The notes under the pieces were generated by a model. It saw only the letters and a program-made list of their open reading frames with translations, did no database searches and was not told the origin of the DNA. Both the position numbers and the translations under genes were made by a program. A stretch of 33,963 nt of DNA from Bacteroidota bacterium (GTDB taxonomy: Bacteria; Bacteroidota; Bacteroidia; Flavobacteriales; Flavobacteriaceae). Below are positions 14,679 through 24,183 of this stretch, in pieces. Position 1 is the first letter of the stretch, and every line of letters begins with the position of its first letter. The stretch is taken from assembly GCA_027619415.1 (NCBI GenBank), contig JAQCFO010000019.1, positions 1 through 33,963 of the forward strand, given 5' to 3'.

Positions 14679-16331
14679 ATGAACCATAAAATTTTTTATT
14701 TAACAATTATTAATTTTTTAATGATTTTTAACTGTTTAAATGCTCAAGGGATTATGGGTGTTAAAACTAAATTTACCCATCAAGACACTTTAAGAGGGTC
14801 TATAACAAAAGAACGAATTTGGTGGGACTTAAAACATTACCATTTAGATATTTCTGTAAACCCAGAAGAAAAATCGATTTCAGGATCTAACACAATTACT
14901 TATACTGTAATTGAGCCTTATTCCGAAATGCAGATTGATTTACAAACCCCATTGGTTTTAACTAGAGCAGAGCAAAACGGTAATATTTTGAATATAAGAC
15001 ACGATGGAAATGCTCATTTTATTAAATTAATTGACAAACAAATTAAAGGGTCTAGTTATGTGGTTAAAGTGTTCTATGAAGGAAAGCCCAGGGAAGCTCC
15101 AAGAGCTCCTTGGGATGGAGGAATTTCGTGGGACAAAGATGTGAACGGGAATCATTTTATAGCCTCTTCTTGTCAAGGTTTAGGAGCAAGTGTTTGGTGG
15201 CCAAATAAAGATCATATGTATGATGAAGTAGATGATGGTATGTTGATTAGTGTAAATGTTCCAAAAGGATTAACTAATGTTTCAAATGGAAGGTTAGTTA
15301 ATGTAGAAGAAAAGCTTAATTCAAATACTTTTCACTGGGAAGTATTAAATCCTATTAATAATTATGGTGTAAATATTAACATTGCTGATTATGTGAACTT
15401 TTCAGAAATCTATAAAGGTGAAAAAGGCGATTTAGATATGAATTATTATGTCTTAAGAGATAATTTTGATAAGGCCAAAGTTCATTTTAAAGATGCTATT
15501 AAAACAATGCAAGCTTTTGAATATTGGTTTGGACCATATCCTTTTTATGAAGATAGTTTTAAATTAGTTGAAACACCCTATTTAGGAATGGAACATCAAA
15601 GTTCAGTAACTTATGGAAATAAATATAAACAAGGTTATTTAGGAAGTGATTTATCTGGAACTGGCTGGGGTTTAAAGTTTGATTATATTATTATTCATGA
15701 ATCAGGACATGAATGGTTTGCAAATAATATTACTTATATAGATATTGCTGACATGTGGATTCATGAGAGTTTTACTACTTATTCAGAAAATTTATTTTTA
15801 GATTATCATTATGGTAAAACTGCATCTTCTGAATATGTTATAGGTACTAGAAAGGGGATTGGAAACAAGCAGCAAATAATAGGTACATATAATGTAAATA
15901 AAGGTGGTTCAGGAGATATGTATCCAAAAGGTGCTAATTTATTACACACATTAAGACAGTTAGCTAATGATGATGAGAAATGGAGAACAATCTTAAGAGG
16001 ATTGAATAGTGATTTTTATCACCAAATGGTTAATACATCTCAAATTGAAAATTATATTTCTGAAAAAATGAATATGGATTTAAGTCCAATATTTGATCAA
16101 TATTTAAGGGGGGTTAGAATTCCTGTATTTGAATATGTTTATAAAGATGGAATTTTAAAATTTCGATGGAATGATGTAGTTCCTAATTTTAATATGCCAA
16201 TAGAATTGATTTATGATAATAATACTATATGGTTGTTTCCAACTAAAGACTGGCAAGATTTAAAATTAGAAAATAATGATTTTAAAATTGATGAAAATTA
16301 CTATGTTGTATCTAAAGAATTAATAAATTAA
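14679..16331 (+). CDS. Secreted M1 family zinc metallopeptidase (aminopeptidase-like)
   Basis: A 550-residue protein with a signal peptide (hydrophobic residues 5-20, cleavage after LNAQG or nearby), so it acts in the periplasm, on the surface or outside. The N-terminal beta domain starts RIWWDLKHYHLDISVNPEEK. The catalytic site is HESGHEW with Glu363 eighteen residues on (HExxHx18E: His340, Glu341, His344), and the usual GAMEN exopeptidase motif reads GMEHQS. A tyrosine in MYPKGANLLHTLR is placed like the transition-state tyrosine. It is shorter than classical M1 enzymes and lacks the C-terminal helical domain. The M24 peptidase follows after 15 bp, so the two likely trim peptides together. 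Confidence 0.93.
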   Translation: MNHKIFYLTIINFLMIFNCLNAQGIMGVKTKFTHQDTLRGSITKERIWWDLKHYHLDISVNPEEKSISGSNTITYTVIEPYSEMQIDLQTPLVLTRAEQNGNILNIRHDGNAHFIKLIDKQIKGSSYVVKVFYEGKPREAPRAPWDGGISWDKDVNGNHFIASSCQGLGASVWWPNKDHMYDEVDDGMLISVNVPKGLTNVSNGRLVNVEEKLNSNTFHWEVLNPINNYGVNINIADYVNFSEIYKGEKGDLDMNYYVLRDNFDKAKVHFKDAIKTMQAFEYWFGPYPFYEDSFKLVETPYLGMEHQSSVTYGNKYKQGYLGSDLSGTGWGLKFDYIIIHESGHEWFANNITYIDIADMWIHESFTTYSENLFLDYHYGKTASSEYVIGTRKGIGNKQQIIGTYNVNKGGSGDMYPKGANLLHTLRQLANDDEKWRTILRGLNSDFYHQMVNTSQIENYISEKMNMDLSPIFDQYLRGVRIPVFEYVYKDGILKFRWNDVVPNFNMPIELIYDNNTIWLFPTKDWQDLKLENNDFKIDENYYVVSKELIN

Positions 16332-16346
16332 ATTCATTTAATTATT

Positions 16347-17960
16347 ATGAGAAATATTTTTTTTAATATTATTTTATTTTTTATCACATCTTCTTTCTTA
16401 AGTGCGCAATCAGAGCCACAAGATTATCTTCCGTCTGATTTTCATAAGGAAAGAAGGGATAATGTAAAATTAATGATGCCAGATAATAGTATGGCTATTT
16501 TTTTTTCAAACCCTGTAAGAAATCGAGCAAATGATGTGGACTATCATTACCATCAAGATCCAAATTTTTATTACTTAACAGGTCTAAAAGAACCTAATTC
16601 TGTATTATTACTATTTTCTGAATCGCAAAGTCAAAATAGCATTAATTATGATGAAATCATCTTTGTTCAGTTCAGAGATTCTATAAGAGAAAGATGGGAT
16701 GGTAAAAGATTGGGGGTTAAGGGTGTAAAATCAAAACTAGGCTTTGACATGGTTTATACAGCTGATAAGTTCAAGGAAATTTCACCAGAATTTAAAAAGT
16801 TTAATAATGTTTTGTTTTATGATTTCAAAAATGATGTAAGAGATAAAAAAAACAATAATGAAGACCTTTATTCTTTGATTCAACAATTTAAAAACATGTC
16901 AAATTACCCGATAAATTTTGATCCTGAAAGGGAAAAATTTTATGACATAATCAGTCTTGCTCCTGAAAAAAATTCAGCTAATGTAGCTCAAGTTTTAAAA
17001 AGTAACTTTATATATCGTAATGTTATAAAAAAAGATGAATTACTTAATGAATTTCAATCTACAACTGATGAGATTAAGTTGATCGAAATTAAAAAGCGAA
17101 TTTCTGTAAAATCTGCTGAGACTAACTTAGACGGTATTACATTATCTGATATTATGAGGCAATTAAGAGAGGTCAAAACTCAAGAAGAATTAGTCTTAAT
17201 GAAAAAAGCTTCTAAAATTTCTGCAATAGGTCAAGTTGAGGTGATGAAAGCAATGAATCCTGATTTATCTGAAATGGAAATTCAAGGAATTCATGAGTTT
17301 GTATATAAAAAATATAATGTTGAGTATGAGGGTTATCCTTCAATTGTTGGAGGAGGTCACAATGGCTGTATTCTTCATTATATAGAAAACACTAAACTTA
17401 ATGTTGGAAACGATTTAGTTCTGATGGATTTAGGAGCGGAATACCATGGTTATACTGCTGACGTTACAAGAACTATTCCAGCAAACGGAGTTTTTTCAAA
17501 AGAACAAAAAATAATTTATGATATTGTTTATGATGCTCAAGAAGCAGGTATAAAAGCAAGTGTTGTAGGAGCTGAATTTAGGGCCCCTCATCAAGCTGCT
17601 GTTAAAGTAATTGCAAAAAGATTGATAGACATAGGCTTAATTAAGAATGAAAATGAAGTAAGGAAATATTTTCCACATGGAACCTCACATTATGTAGGGT
17701 TAGATGTTCATGATCCAGGAACTACAGGTCCTTTTAAAGCCAATTCTATAATAACTGTTGAGCCAGGGATATATATTCCCAAAAATAGTGACTGTGATTC
17801 AAAATGGTGGGGTATAGCAGTAAGAATAGAGGATACCGTATTAATTACTAATAATGGTCCTGTAAACCTTTCATCATATGCTCCCAGAAAATCAGAAGAC
17901 ATTGAACTTTTAATGAAAAGTAAAAGTCCGTTAGATTCGTTTATTTTACCTAAAATTTAA
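16347..17960 (+). CDS. Secreted aminopeptidase P-type Xaa-Pro peptidase (M24B)
   Basis: A 537-residue protein with a signal peptide ending near FLSAQ. Residues about 30-190 form the aminopeptidase P N-terminal domain (NDVDYHYHQDPNFYYLTGL). The M24 pita-bread domain holds all five metal ligands, Asp361 and Asp372 (DLGAEYHGYTADVTRTIP), His448 (HGTSHYVGLDVHD), Glu472 (TVEPGIYIP) and Glu495 (RIEDTVLIT), plus the supporting His444 and His455. It should remove N-terminal residues before proline, complementing the M1 enzyme encoded 15 bp upstream. The insertion between the two domains is longer than in E. coli PepP. The last 11 bp overlap the 3' end of thrC on the other strand. Confidence 0.95.
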   Translation: MRNIFFNIILFFITSSFLSAQSEPQDYLPSDFHKERRDNVKLMMPDNSMAIFFSNPVRNRANDVDYHYHQDPNFYYLTGLKEPNSVLLLFSESQSQNSINYDEIIFVQFRDSIRERWDGKRLGVKGVKSKLGFDMVYTADKFKEISPEFKKFNNVLFYDFKNDVRDKKNNNEDLYSLIQQFKNMSNYPINFDPEREKFYDIISLAPEKNSANVAQVLKSNFIYRNVIKKDELLNEFQSTTDEIKLIEIKKRISVKSAETNLDGITLSDIMRQLREVKTQEELVLMKKASKISAIGQVEVMKAMNPDLSEMEIQGIHEFVYKKYNVEYEGYPSIVGGGHNGCILHYIENTKLNVGNDLVLMDLGAEYHGYTADVTRTIPANGVFSKEQKIIYDIVYDAQEAGIKASVVGAEFRAPHQAAVKVIAKRLIDIGLIKNENEVRKYFPHGTSHYVGLDVHDPGTTGPFKANSIITVEPGIYIPKNSDCDSKWWGIAVRIEDTVLITNNGPVNLSSYAPRKSEDIELLMKSKSPLDSFILPKI

Positions 17961-19242
17961 TTAATTCTCTTTTAAATTCTTTGTAATTATTAATAGTGAT
18001 AAACTTTTTTTCTTTTTCTAATAAATGAGATATTTCAGTTGGAATTTTTATTTTACAACCTATGGTCTTTTCAATGTCATCTGAAAATTTGACTGGATGA
18101 GCAGTTTCAAGAAAAATACCAAGATATTTAGGATTCTTTTTTAGGTATTTTATCAAGCCTAAATATCCAATTGCTCCATGAGGATCTAGAATATATTTAG
18201 ACTTATTATAAACGTCAAGTATTACCTTAACTGTTTGTTTATCATCAAAGCTGAATGAACTCATTTTGTCCAATAAACTGTCATGATCATTTTCAAATAT
18301 CTCAGTTATTCTCACAAAATTACTTGGGTCACCAACGTCCATAGCATTTGATATTGTTTGCTTAGATGCTTTAGCTATATATTTCTTTGTTTTAAAATAA
18401 CGAGGTATAGTATCGTTTATGTTAGTACTAGCAATGAAATGTTTTACAGGTAGTCCTAATTTCATGGCAATTAATCCTGCACATATATTTCCAAAATTTC
18501 CACTAGGAACACTAAAGACTATTTCTTTTTGTTGCTTAGTTAGTTCCTTGTATGCTATAAAATAATAAAACATTTGAGGAAGCCATCTCGCTACATTTAT
18601 TGAATTAGCAGATGTTAAGTTTAACTTTTTATTCAAATCATAGTCCGTAAATGCAGTTTTAACAATTTTTTGACAATCGTCAAAAACTCCATTAACCTTC
18701 ATAGCTATAATATTCCCTCCATTTGTTGTTAATTGACGTTCTTGAATTTCACTAACTTTTCCGCCTCCAGGATATAGTATAATTACTTTAGTTCCTTTTA
18801 CATCTAAAAACCCATTAGCTACAGCTGCTCCAGTATCTCCGGATGTTGCTACTAACACTATACTTTCTTTTTCTGTATTAAAATGCGAAAGACAATTTGC
18901 TAAAAATCTAGCACCAACATCTTTAAATGCTAATGTTGGTCCATGAAAAAGCTCTAATACTTTTATGTTTTTTTCTAGATCAATTAATGGAAATTCAAAA
19001 TCTAAAGTTTTTTTAATTATTTTTTTTAAATCAGATTCATTTATGCTTTGCCCAACAAATTGCTTTATTACATCGTAAGCAATTTCATAATTAGTTTTTT
19101 TATCTAAATTTTTGATAAAACTTTCATCAAGTTCCTTTATTTCTGAAGGAAAATAAAGGCCACCGTCTTTTGCTAAGCCATTAATTACTGCAGTTTTAAA
19201 ATCTACTAACTCTAAATTGGATTTTAAACTTTTATATAACAT
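17950..19242 (-). CDS. thrC: Threonine synthase
   Basis: A 430-residue PLP enzyme converting O-phosphohomoserine to threonine. The cofactor lysine is Lys107 in FHGPTLAFKDVGARFL; other marks are LVATSGDTGAAVANGF, GGKVSEIQERQLTTNGGN, NSINVARWLPQMFYYF and SVPSGNFGNICAGLIA. It belongs to the E. coli-like threonine synthase class. The ATG directly follows the thrB stop without a spacer. Last gene of the threonine operon. Its 3' end overlaps the M24 peptidase gene by 11 bp in convergent orientation, leaving no room for a conventional terminator. Confidence 0.97.
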   Translation of the reverse strand: MLYKSLKSNLELVDFKTAVINGLAKDGGLYFPSEIKELDESFIKNLDKKTNYEIAYDVIKQFVGQSINESDLKKIIKKTLDFEFPLIDLEKNIKVLELFHGPTLAFKDVGARFLANCLSHFNTEKESIVLVATSGDTGAAVANGFLDVKGTKVIILYPGGGKVSEIQERQLTTNGGNIIAMKVNGVFDDCQKIVKTAFTDYDLNKKLNLTSANSINVARWLPQMFYYFIAYKELTKQQKEIVFSVPSGNFGNICAGLIAMKLGLPVKHFIASTNINDTIPRYFKTKKYIAKASKQTISNAMDVGDPSNFVRITEIFENDHDSLLDKMSSFSFDDKQTVKVILDVYNKSKYILDPHGAIGYLGLIKYLKKNPKYLGIFLETAHPVKFSDDIEKTIGCKIKIPTEISHLLEKEKKFITINNYKEFKRELIKF

Positions 19243-20172
19243 TTATTTATATTCAATAATTTTAATCCCTTTTTCATTTACAGATGAAGTGTGAATATCA
19301 AATTCTATCCCAAGTTGGTTGTATTCAATTTTTAATAAATTTCCAATTTTTTTGGCATTTAACAAACCTTTTGACAAAGCAAATACTGAAGGTCCAGACC
19401 CTGAAATTCCAAAGCCTAAAGCACCATTTGATAAGCTAATTTCTTTTAATTTGTCAAACTTAGGAATTAATATTGATCTTAAAGGTTCAATAATTACATC
19501 TTTTATTGATCGACCGATTAAGTTATAATCTTCAGTGTAAAGTCCACTTATGAAAGCTCCTAAATTAGCTGTTTGTACTATCATTTTTCTTAAAGGAACT
19601 TGATTTTTTATAATAGCTCTAGATTCAGAAGTTTTGACTTCAATTTGTGGATGAAGTATTGTGAAAGCTAATTCTATTGGAGTATTTAACTTGAAAATAT
19701 CAAATTCTAAACTATCTCTAACAAATGTAAAACCACCTAATAATACAGCGGCAACATTATCAGCGTGTGCAGATCCACTTGCAATTTTCTCTCCTTCTAT
19801 TGCAAATTTAATTAATTCTTTATTTGAGTAAGGTCTTCCGAGAAGTTCATTAATCGCATATACACTTCCTGCAGAGCTTGCAGCGCTACTCCCAATACCA
19901 CTTCCTGGTTTTATTCCTTTATGAATTTCAATTTCAAAACCGCAATTAACTTTTGTTTCTTTTAATAATGCTAAAGCTGAAACTCCTGCGACATTTTTAT
20001 ATATATCTGTATTTAGTTTTTGTCCAGTAACCTTTAAGATTTTAATTCCTTTTTCACTGGTTTTTCTAACTACTATTGTGTCACCAATATCATTTAAACA
20101 TACTCCAAGAATATCAAACCCACATGATAAGTTAGCTATACTTGCAGGTGAAAAAATTTTAATTTCTTTCAT
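19243..20172 (-). CDS. thrB: Homoserine kinase
   Basis: A 309-residue GHMP-family kinase that phosphorylates homoserine with ATP. The ATP-binding motif is KPGSGIGSSAASSAG (88-102), the N-terminal strand FSPASIANLSCGFDILG is typical, and GALGFGISGSGPSVFAL is the C-terminal GHMP motif. Normal length. Start overlaps the hom stop by 4 bp (ATGA), so the pathway genes are translationally coupled in the order hom, thrB, thrC. Confidence 0.97.
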   Translation of the reverse strand: MKEIKIFSPASIANLSCGFDILGVCLNDIGDTIVVRKTSEKGIKILKVTGQKLNTDIYKNVAGVSALALLKETKVNCGFEIEIHKGIKPGSGIGSSAASSAGSVYAINELLGRPYSNKELIKFAIEGEKIASGSAHADNVAAVLLGGFTFVRDSLEFDIFKLNTPIELAFTILHPQIEVKTSESRAIIKNQVPLRKMIVQTANLGAFISGLYTEDYNLIGRSIKDVIIEPLRSILIPKFDKLKEISLSNGALGFGISGSGPSVFALSKGLLNAKKIGNLLKIEYNQLGIEFDIHTSSVNEKGIKIIEYK

Positions 20173-21275
20173 TGTTTGCTTATTTTAATTATATCAGCAA
20201 AAATACCAGCTGCAGTTACTTCAGAGCCTGCACCAGCTCCTTTAATTGTTAAAGGTCGATTACGATATCTGTCAGTATAGAATAAAACTATGTTATCACT
20301 TCCTTCAATGTTGTAAAAGTCATGTCCTTCAGGAATATTTTTTAAACCTACTTTTGTTTTTCCGTTATTAAATTCAGCTATATATTTTATTTTACATTTT
20401 TCTTTATTAGCTTTTTTTAAGATATTATTAAAATGTAAAGAGTTATTTTGTAGTGAGATTAAAAAATCATCATTATTTTTTGATTTTAAACATTGTTCTG
20501 GTAAAAAAGAGTTGTTTTCGACATCTGACAGCTCGATTTGTTCTCCACTTTCTCTTGAAAGTATTAATATTTTTCTAGCAACATCAATTCCACTAAGATC
20601 GATTTTCGGATCAGGCTCTGTGTACCCTTCATTCATAGCATTTTGAACTATTTCATGAAATGTATTCTCATTTTTAAAATTATTAAATATATAGTTTAAG
20701 CTTCCAGATAGAATAGCCTGAATAGAAATAATTTTATCTCCAGTAGCAATTAAATTATTTAAGGTGTTAATAATGGGTAGTCCAGCTCCTATATTTGTTT
20801 CAAATAGAAATGAGGTACTATGTTGATTAGCTAAATTTTTTAAGTTCAAATAATTTGAATAGGTATCAGAACAAGCAATTTTATTACAGGTTACTACGTT
20901 TATTCCGTTTTTTAGATAATATTTGTAATTATTAGCAATTTCAGCACTATCTGAATTGTCTATAAAAATGCTATTTCTTAAGTTTATTTCTTTTGACTTA
21001 GACATGAATTTAATGGAATCTGCCTTTTCTCCCTTAATTAGCTCTGCTAACCAGTCGTTTAACTCGATTCCATTTGATTTAAATGTCATTTTTTTGGAAT
21101 TGGAAATTCCGATTACTTTAATCTGTAGATTTTCTTTGCTTTCAAGATATTCTTTTTGTTTAAAAATTTGTTCTATAAGTTTCTTCCCAACATTTCCAAC
21201 ACCTGTAATAAATAAATAAATTTGTTTGATTATTTTAGTATTTGAGACTGAAGATTCTATATTAATTTCATTCAT
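20169..21275 (-). CDS. hom: Stand-alone homoserine dehydrogenase (no aspartokinase domain)
   Basis: A 368-residue enzyme that reduces aspartate semialdehyde to homoserine. NAD(P)-binding motif FITGVGNVGKKLIEQIF lies near the N-terminus, followed by VVTCNKIACSD, ETNIGAGLPIINTL, AILSGSLNYIFNNF and EGYTEPDPKIDLSGIDVARK. The end, GAGAGSEVTAAGIFADIIKI, aligns with the C-terminus of bifunctional ThrA of E. coli, and there is no ACT domain. From memory, flavobacterial thr operons usually begin with an aspartokinase-homoserine dehydrogenase fusion; here only the second half exists. No aspartokinase remnant is visible in the 173 bases upstream. I start at ATG 21275; an in-frame TTG lies two codons earlier. 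Regulation by threonine through the kinase domain is therefore absent. Confidence 0.93.
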   Translation of the reverse strand: MNEINIESSVSNTKIIKQIYLFITGVGNVGKKLIEQIFKQKEYLESKENLQIKVIGISNSKKMTFKSNGIELNDWLAELIKGEKADSIKFMSKSKEINLRNSIFIDNSDSAEIANNYKYYLKNGINVVTCNKIACSDTYSNYLNLKNLANQHSTSFLFETNIGAGLPIINTLNNLIATGDKIISIQAILSGSLNYIFNNFKNENTFHEIVQNAMNEGYTEPDPKIDLSGIDVARKILILSRESGEQIELSDVENNSFLPEQCLKSKNNDDFLISLQNNSLHFNNILKKANKEKCKIKYIAEFNNGKTKVGLKNIPEGHDFYNIEGSDNIVLFYTDRYRNRPLTIKGAGAGSEVTAAGIFADIIKISKQ

Positions 21276-21339
21276 TTTCAATAAATTAATGCTCTAAATT
21301 AAAGAATATGTTTACGGATAAATAAATAAAATAGGAATA

Positions 21340-21365
21340 TTTAACATAATTGATAATTTGTTAAA
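21340..21365 (-). terminator. Weak hairpin downstream of clpC
   Basis: A 7-bp inverted repeat (TTTAACA ... TGTTAAA) with a 12-base loop lies about 84 bases beyond the clpC stop on the minus strand and is followed by a T-rich run. It could be a transcription terminator between clpC and the thr operon, but such AT-only stems are easily found by chance here. The 21276-21448 spacer also has to hold the hom promoter; I find no exact TAnnTTTG match in it. Confidence 0.22.
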
Positions 21366-21448
21366 ATTTTAGTGATAAACTTGAGATTTCTTTAATAGAA
21401 TTAAGTTAAAGATTAATTATTAAATCTAAAAAACGTTGACTAGAAATT

Positions 21449-23983
21449 TTATTTAATGGAAATTAAATTCAATTTTTCAGATTTACCATCCCAATCAATC
21501 CTTATATTATTTCCTTTTTTAAGTTTTGATTGGACTATTTCTTCTGCTATTAAATCTTCCACATAATTTTGAATTGCCCTTTTCAGTGGTCTAGCGCCAT
21601 ATTTTTTATCATACCCCTTTTTACAAAGAAAATTTACAGCTTTTGTTGATATTTTAATATCATATCCTAACTCTTTTACTCTTGATTTGAGCTTTTCTAG
21701 CTCAATAGAAATTATCTTTCTAAGATCTTCTTTTTCTAAACTATTGAATATAACAATTTCATCGATTCTGTTTAAAAACTCAGGTGAAAAAGCTTTTTTT
21801 AATGACTTTTCAATTGTTTCTCTAATGTTTTTAGATTCTTGAGATTTAACTGCTTCCGTTCCAAATCCTACTCCATTTCCAAAATCTTTTACTTGTCGAG
21901 CTCCTAAGTTAGAAGTCATTATTATAACAGTATTTTTGAAATCAATTTTTCTTCCTAGGCTATCTGTTATTACACCTTCATCTAGAATTTGCAGCAACAT
22001 ATTAAAAATATCAGGATGAGCTTTCTCAATCTCATCTAATAATATTACGCTATATGGTTTTCTTCTTACTTTTTCAGTTAGTTGCCCGCCTTCCTCGTAA
22101 CCAACATAACCGGGAGGCGCACCTATTAATCTAGAAACAGCAAACTTTTCCATATACTCACTCATATCTACTCTTATTAGTGAATCTGCTCCATTGAAGA
22201 GTTCTGAGGATAGTATTTTCGCTAATTGTGTTTTTCCAACTCCAGTTTGTCCTAGAAAAATAAATGATCCAATAGGTTTGTTAGGGTCTTTTATTCCAGC
22301 TCTATTTCTCTGTATTGCTTTTACCACTTTACTCACAGCTTCTTCTTGACCTATGACCTTACCTGAAATGTTTTTATCAAGCTTCGATAATTGATTTAAT
22401 TCTGCTTTTGCAATTTTATTGATTGGTATTCCGGTAATCATTGAGACAACTTCAGATACGTCATTTTCAGTCACCGTTTCACGTTGTAACTTTAAATCTT
22501 CTTGCCATTTATCCTGTGCAACTATTAATTCTTTTTCAATTCTTTTTTCATCATCTCTAAGTTTAGCTGCTTCTTCGTACTTTTGTTTTTTTACAACTTC
22601 ATTCTTTTTTTCTTTGACTTTCTCTAAACTGATCTCTAAATCAACAACAATTTTAGGGACATCCATGTTGGTGATGTGTACTCTAGATCCTGCTTCGTCC
22701 ATTGCATCGATTGCTTTATCGGGTAAAAATCTATCTGAAATATATCTATCAGTTAATTTAACACAGGCAATAATTGCCTCGTCAGTAAAATTTACATTAT
22801 GATGAGATTCATATTTGTCTTTAATATTTTGTAAAATCTCAATTGTTTCATCGACTGATGTTGGTTCAATAATTATTTTTTGGAATCTTCTCTCTAAGGC
22901 TCCGTCTTTTTCAATATATTGTCGGTACTCGTCTAAAGTAGTTGCGCCAATACATTGAATTTCTCCTCTTGCTAAAGCCGGTTTAAACATGTTGGCTGCA
23001 TCTAAGCTTCCAGTTGCTGCTCCAGCTCCAACTATAGTGTGTATTTCATCTATAAAAAGAATAATATCATCATTCTTTTCAATTTCGTTCATAACAGCCT
23101 TCATTCTTTCTTCAAATTGTCCTCTATACTTAGTCCCAGCAACAATACTTGCTAAGTCTAACGTTACCACTCTTTTATTGTACAGAATTCTAGAAACCTT
23201 TTTTTCAATAATCCTTAAAGCTAAGCCTTCAGCTATAGCAGATTTACCAACACCTGGCTCACCAATCAATAATGGATTATTTTTTTTTCTTCTACTCAGA
23301 ATTTGGGATACTCTTTCTATTTCTTTTTCTCTTCCAATAACTGGATCTAGCTTTCCTAACTTAGCCAAATAAGTGAGATCTCTGCCAAAATTATCAAGAA
23401 CAGGAGTTTTTGATTTTACTGTAGATTTAGTATCAGATTTTATTGTAAAAGGATTTTCTTCAATTGAACCATCATCTTCTTTTGAATCTTCAGGAAATGT
23501 TTCAGAAGATGGTAAGTTAGAAAATGTGTCATCTGATTCGGTTAACATGTATTTAAACTCATCTTTAACTGTTTCATAGTCAAGTTGAAGTTTGATTAAA
23601 AGTTTAGTCGTTGGATCATTTTCATTTCTCAAAATACATAAAAGCAAATGTGCTGTGTTAATTGATTTTCCTTGAAATAATTTAGCTTCTAAAAACGTTG
23701 TTTTTAGAGCTCTCTCAGCTTGCCTTGTGAGATGTAAATTTTTTTTATGATTTTGATTAAAATCAACAATTGGATTAGGAGGGCTTAAGATTTCAACTTT
23801 TTTTCTTAAATAATCTAGATCTATTTCTAAAGAATTTAATATGGTTATTGCTTTTCCGCCACCATCCCTTAACATCCCTAATAATAAATGTTCAGTTCCA
23901 ATAAAATCATGGCCTAATCTTAAAGCCTCTTCTTTACTGTAGGTTATTACATCTTTTACTCTAGAAGAAAAATTATCATCCAT
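21449..23983 (-). CDS. clpC: ATP-dependent Clp protease ATP-binding subunit ClpC
   Basis: An 844-residue Clp/Hsp100 unfoldase that feeds substrates to ClpP. It contains a double Clp_N repeat (about 1-148), an acidic linker, AAA module 1 with Walker A GEPGVGKSAIAEG (241-253) and FIDEIHTIVGAG, a UVR motif in the middle region (QKYEEAAKLRDDEKRIE) that separates ClpC from ClpA and ClpB, AAA module 2 with GQTGVGKTQLAK and a D2-small domain. Full length for the family. It is divergent from gyrA across a 200-base spacer. No hexapeptide heat-shock repressor operator (CIRCE-like) is visible in that spacer. Confidence 0.98.
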   Translation of the reverse strand: MDDNFSSRVKDVITYSKEEALRLGHDFIGTEHLLLGMLRDGGGKAITILNSLEIDLDYLRKKVEILSPPNPIVDFNQNHKKNLHLTRQAERALKTTFLEAKLFQGKSINTAHLLLCILRNENDPTTKLLIKLQLDYETVKDEFKYMLTESDDTFSNLPSSETFPEDSKEDDGSIEENPFTIKSDTKSTVKSKTPVLDNFGRDLTYLAKLGKLDPVIGREKEIERVSQILSRRKKNNPLLIGEPGVGKSAIAEGLALRIIEKKVSRILYNKRVVTLDLASIVAGTKYRGQFEERMKAVMNEIEKNDDIILFIDEIHTIVGAGAATGSLDAANMFKPALARGEIQCIGATTLDEYRQYIEKDGALERRFQKIIIEPTSVDETIEILQNIKDKYESHHNVNFTDEAIIACVKLTDRYISDRFLPDKAIDAMDEAGSRVHITNMDVPKIVVDLEISLEKVKEKKNEVVKKQKYEEAAKLRDDEKRIEKELIVAQDKWQEDLKLQRETVTENDVSEVVSMITGIPINKIAKAELNQLSKLDKNISGKVIGQEEAVSKVVKAIQRNRAGIKDPNKPIGSFIFLGQTGVGKTQLAKILSSELFNGADSLIRVDMSEYMEKFAVSRLIGAPPGYVGYEEGGQLTEKVRRKPYSVILLDEIEKAHPDIFNMLLQILDEGVITDSLGRKIDFKNTVIIMTSNLGARQVKDFGNGVGFGTEAVKSQESKNIRETIEKSLKKAFSPEFLNRIDEIVIFNSLEKEDLRKIISIELEKLKSRVKELGYDIKISTKAVNFLCKKGYDKKYGARPLKRAIQNYVEDLIAEEIVQSKLKKGNNIRIDWDGKSEKLNLISIK

Positions 23984-24183
23984 TATTATTTATTTATTAC
24001 TATTCTTAAAAGTAAATAGACAAAAAATTTTTTTTAATTGCAAGTTTTTTTATGTGTCAATTTTTGTAAATGTTTATAATAAATATGTTAATAAAATTAT
24101 GTAAAATTATTTCTATTATTAATGCATATAACTGAGGCAATTATTATATTCGTTTGGTTATAATTAACGTTAAAAAATAATTT

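Noticed and set aside
17708-17902. Minus-strand open frame within the M24 peptidase gene
   Set aside because: It lies opposite the metal-binding region of a conserved enzyme and has no independent features.
20956-21219. Plus-strand open frames opposite hom and thrB (20956-21219 and 19319-19528), and opposite the MBL-rhodanese gene (29693-29902)
   Set aside because: All are shadows of conserved coding sequence on the other strand with no support of their own.
21282-21448. Possible threonine attenuator or leader peptide upstream of hom
   Set aside because: I found no short frame rich in Thr/Ile codons and no convincing pair of competing hairpins on the minus strand.
22989-23372. Plus-strand open frame of 127 codons opposite clpC (also 22419-22802 and 23373-23579)
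   Set aside because: Antisense to well-conserved AAA and linker codons of ClpC; composition is Ser/Leu/Ile-rich as expected for a mirror frame, with no domain or start context.
23984-24183. CIRCE-like operator or origin-like repeats in the clpC-gyrA spacer
   Set aside because: No TTAGCACTC-type inverted repeat and no cluster of DnaA boxes could be found; the spacer is just AT-rich with poly-T runs.
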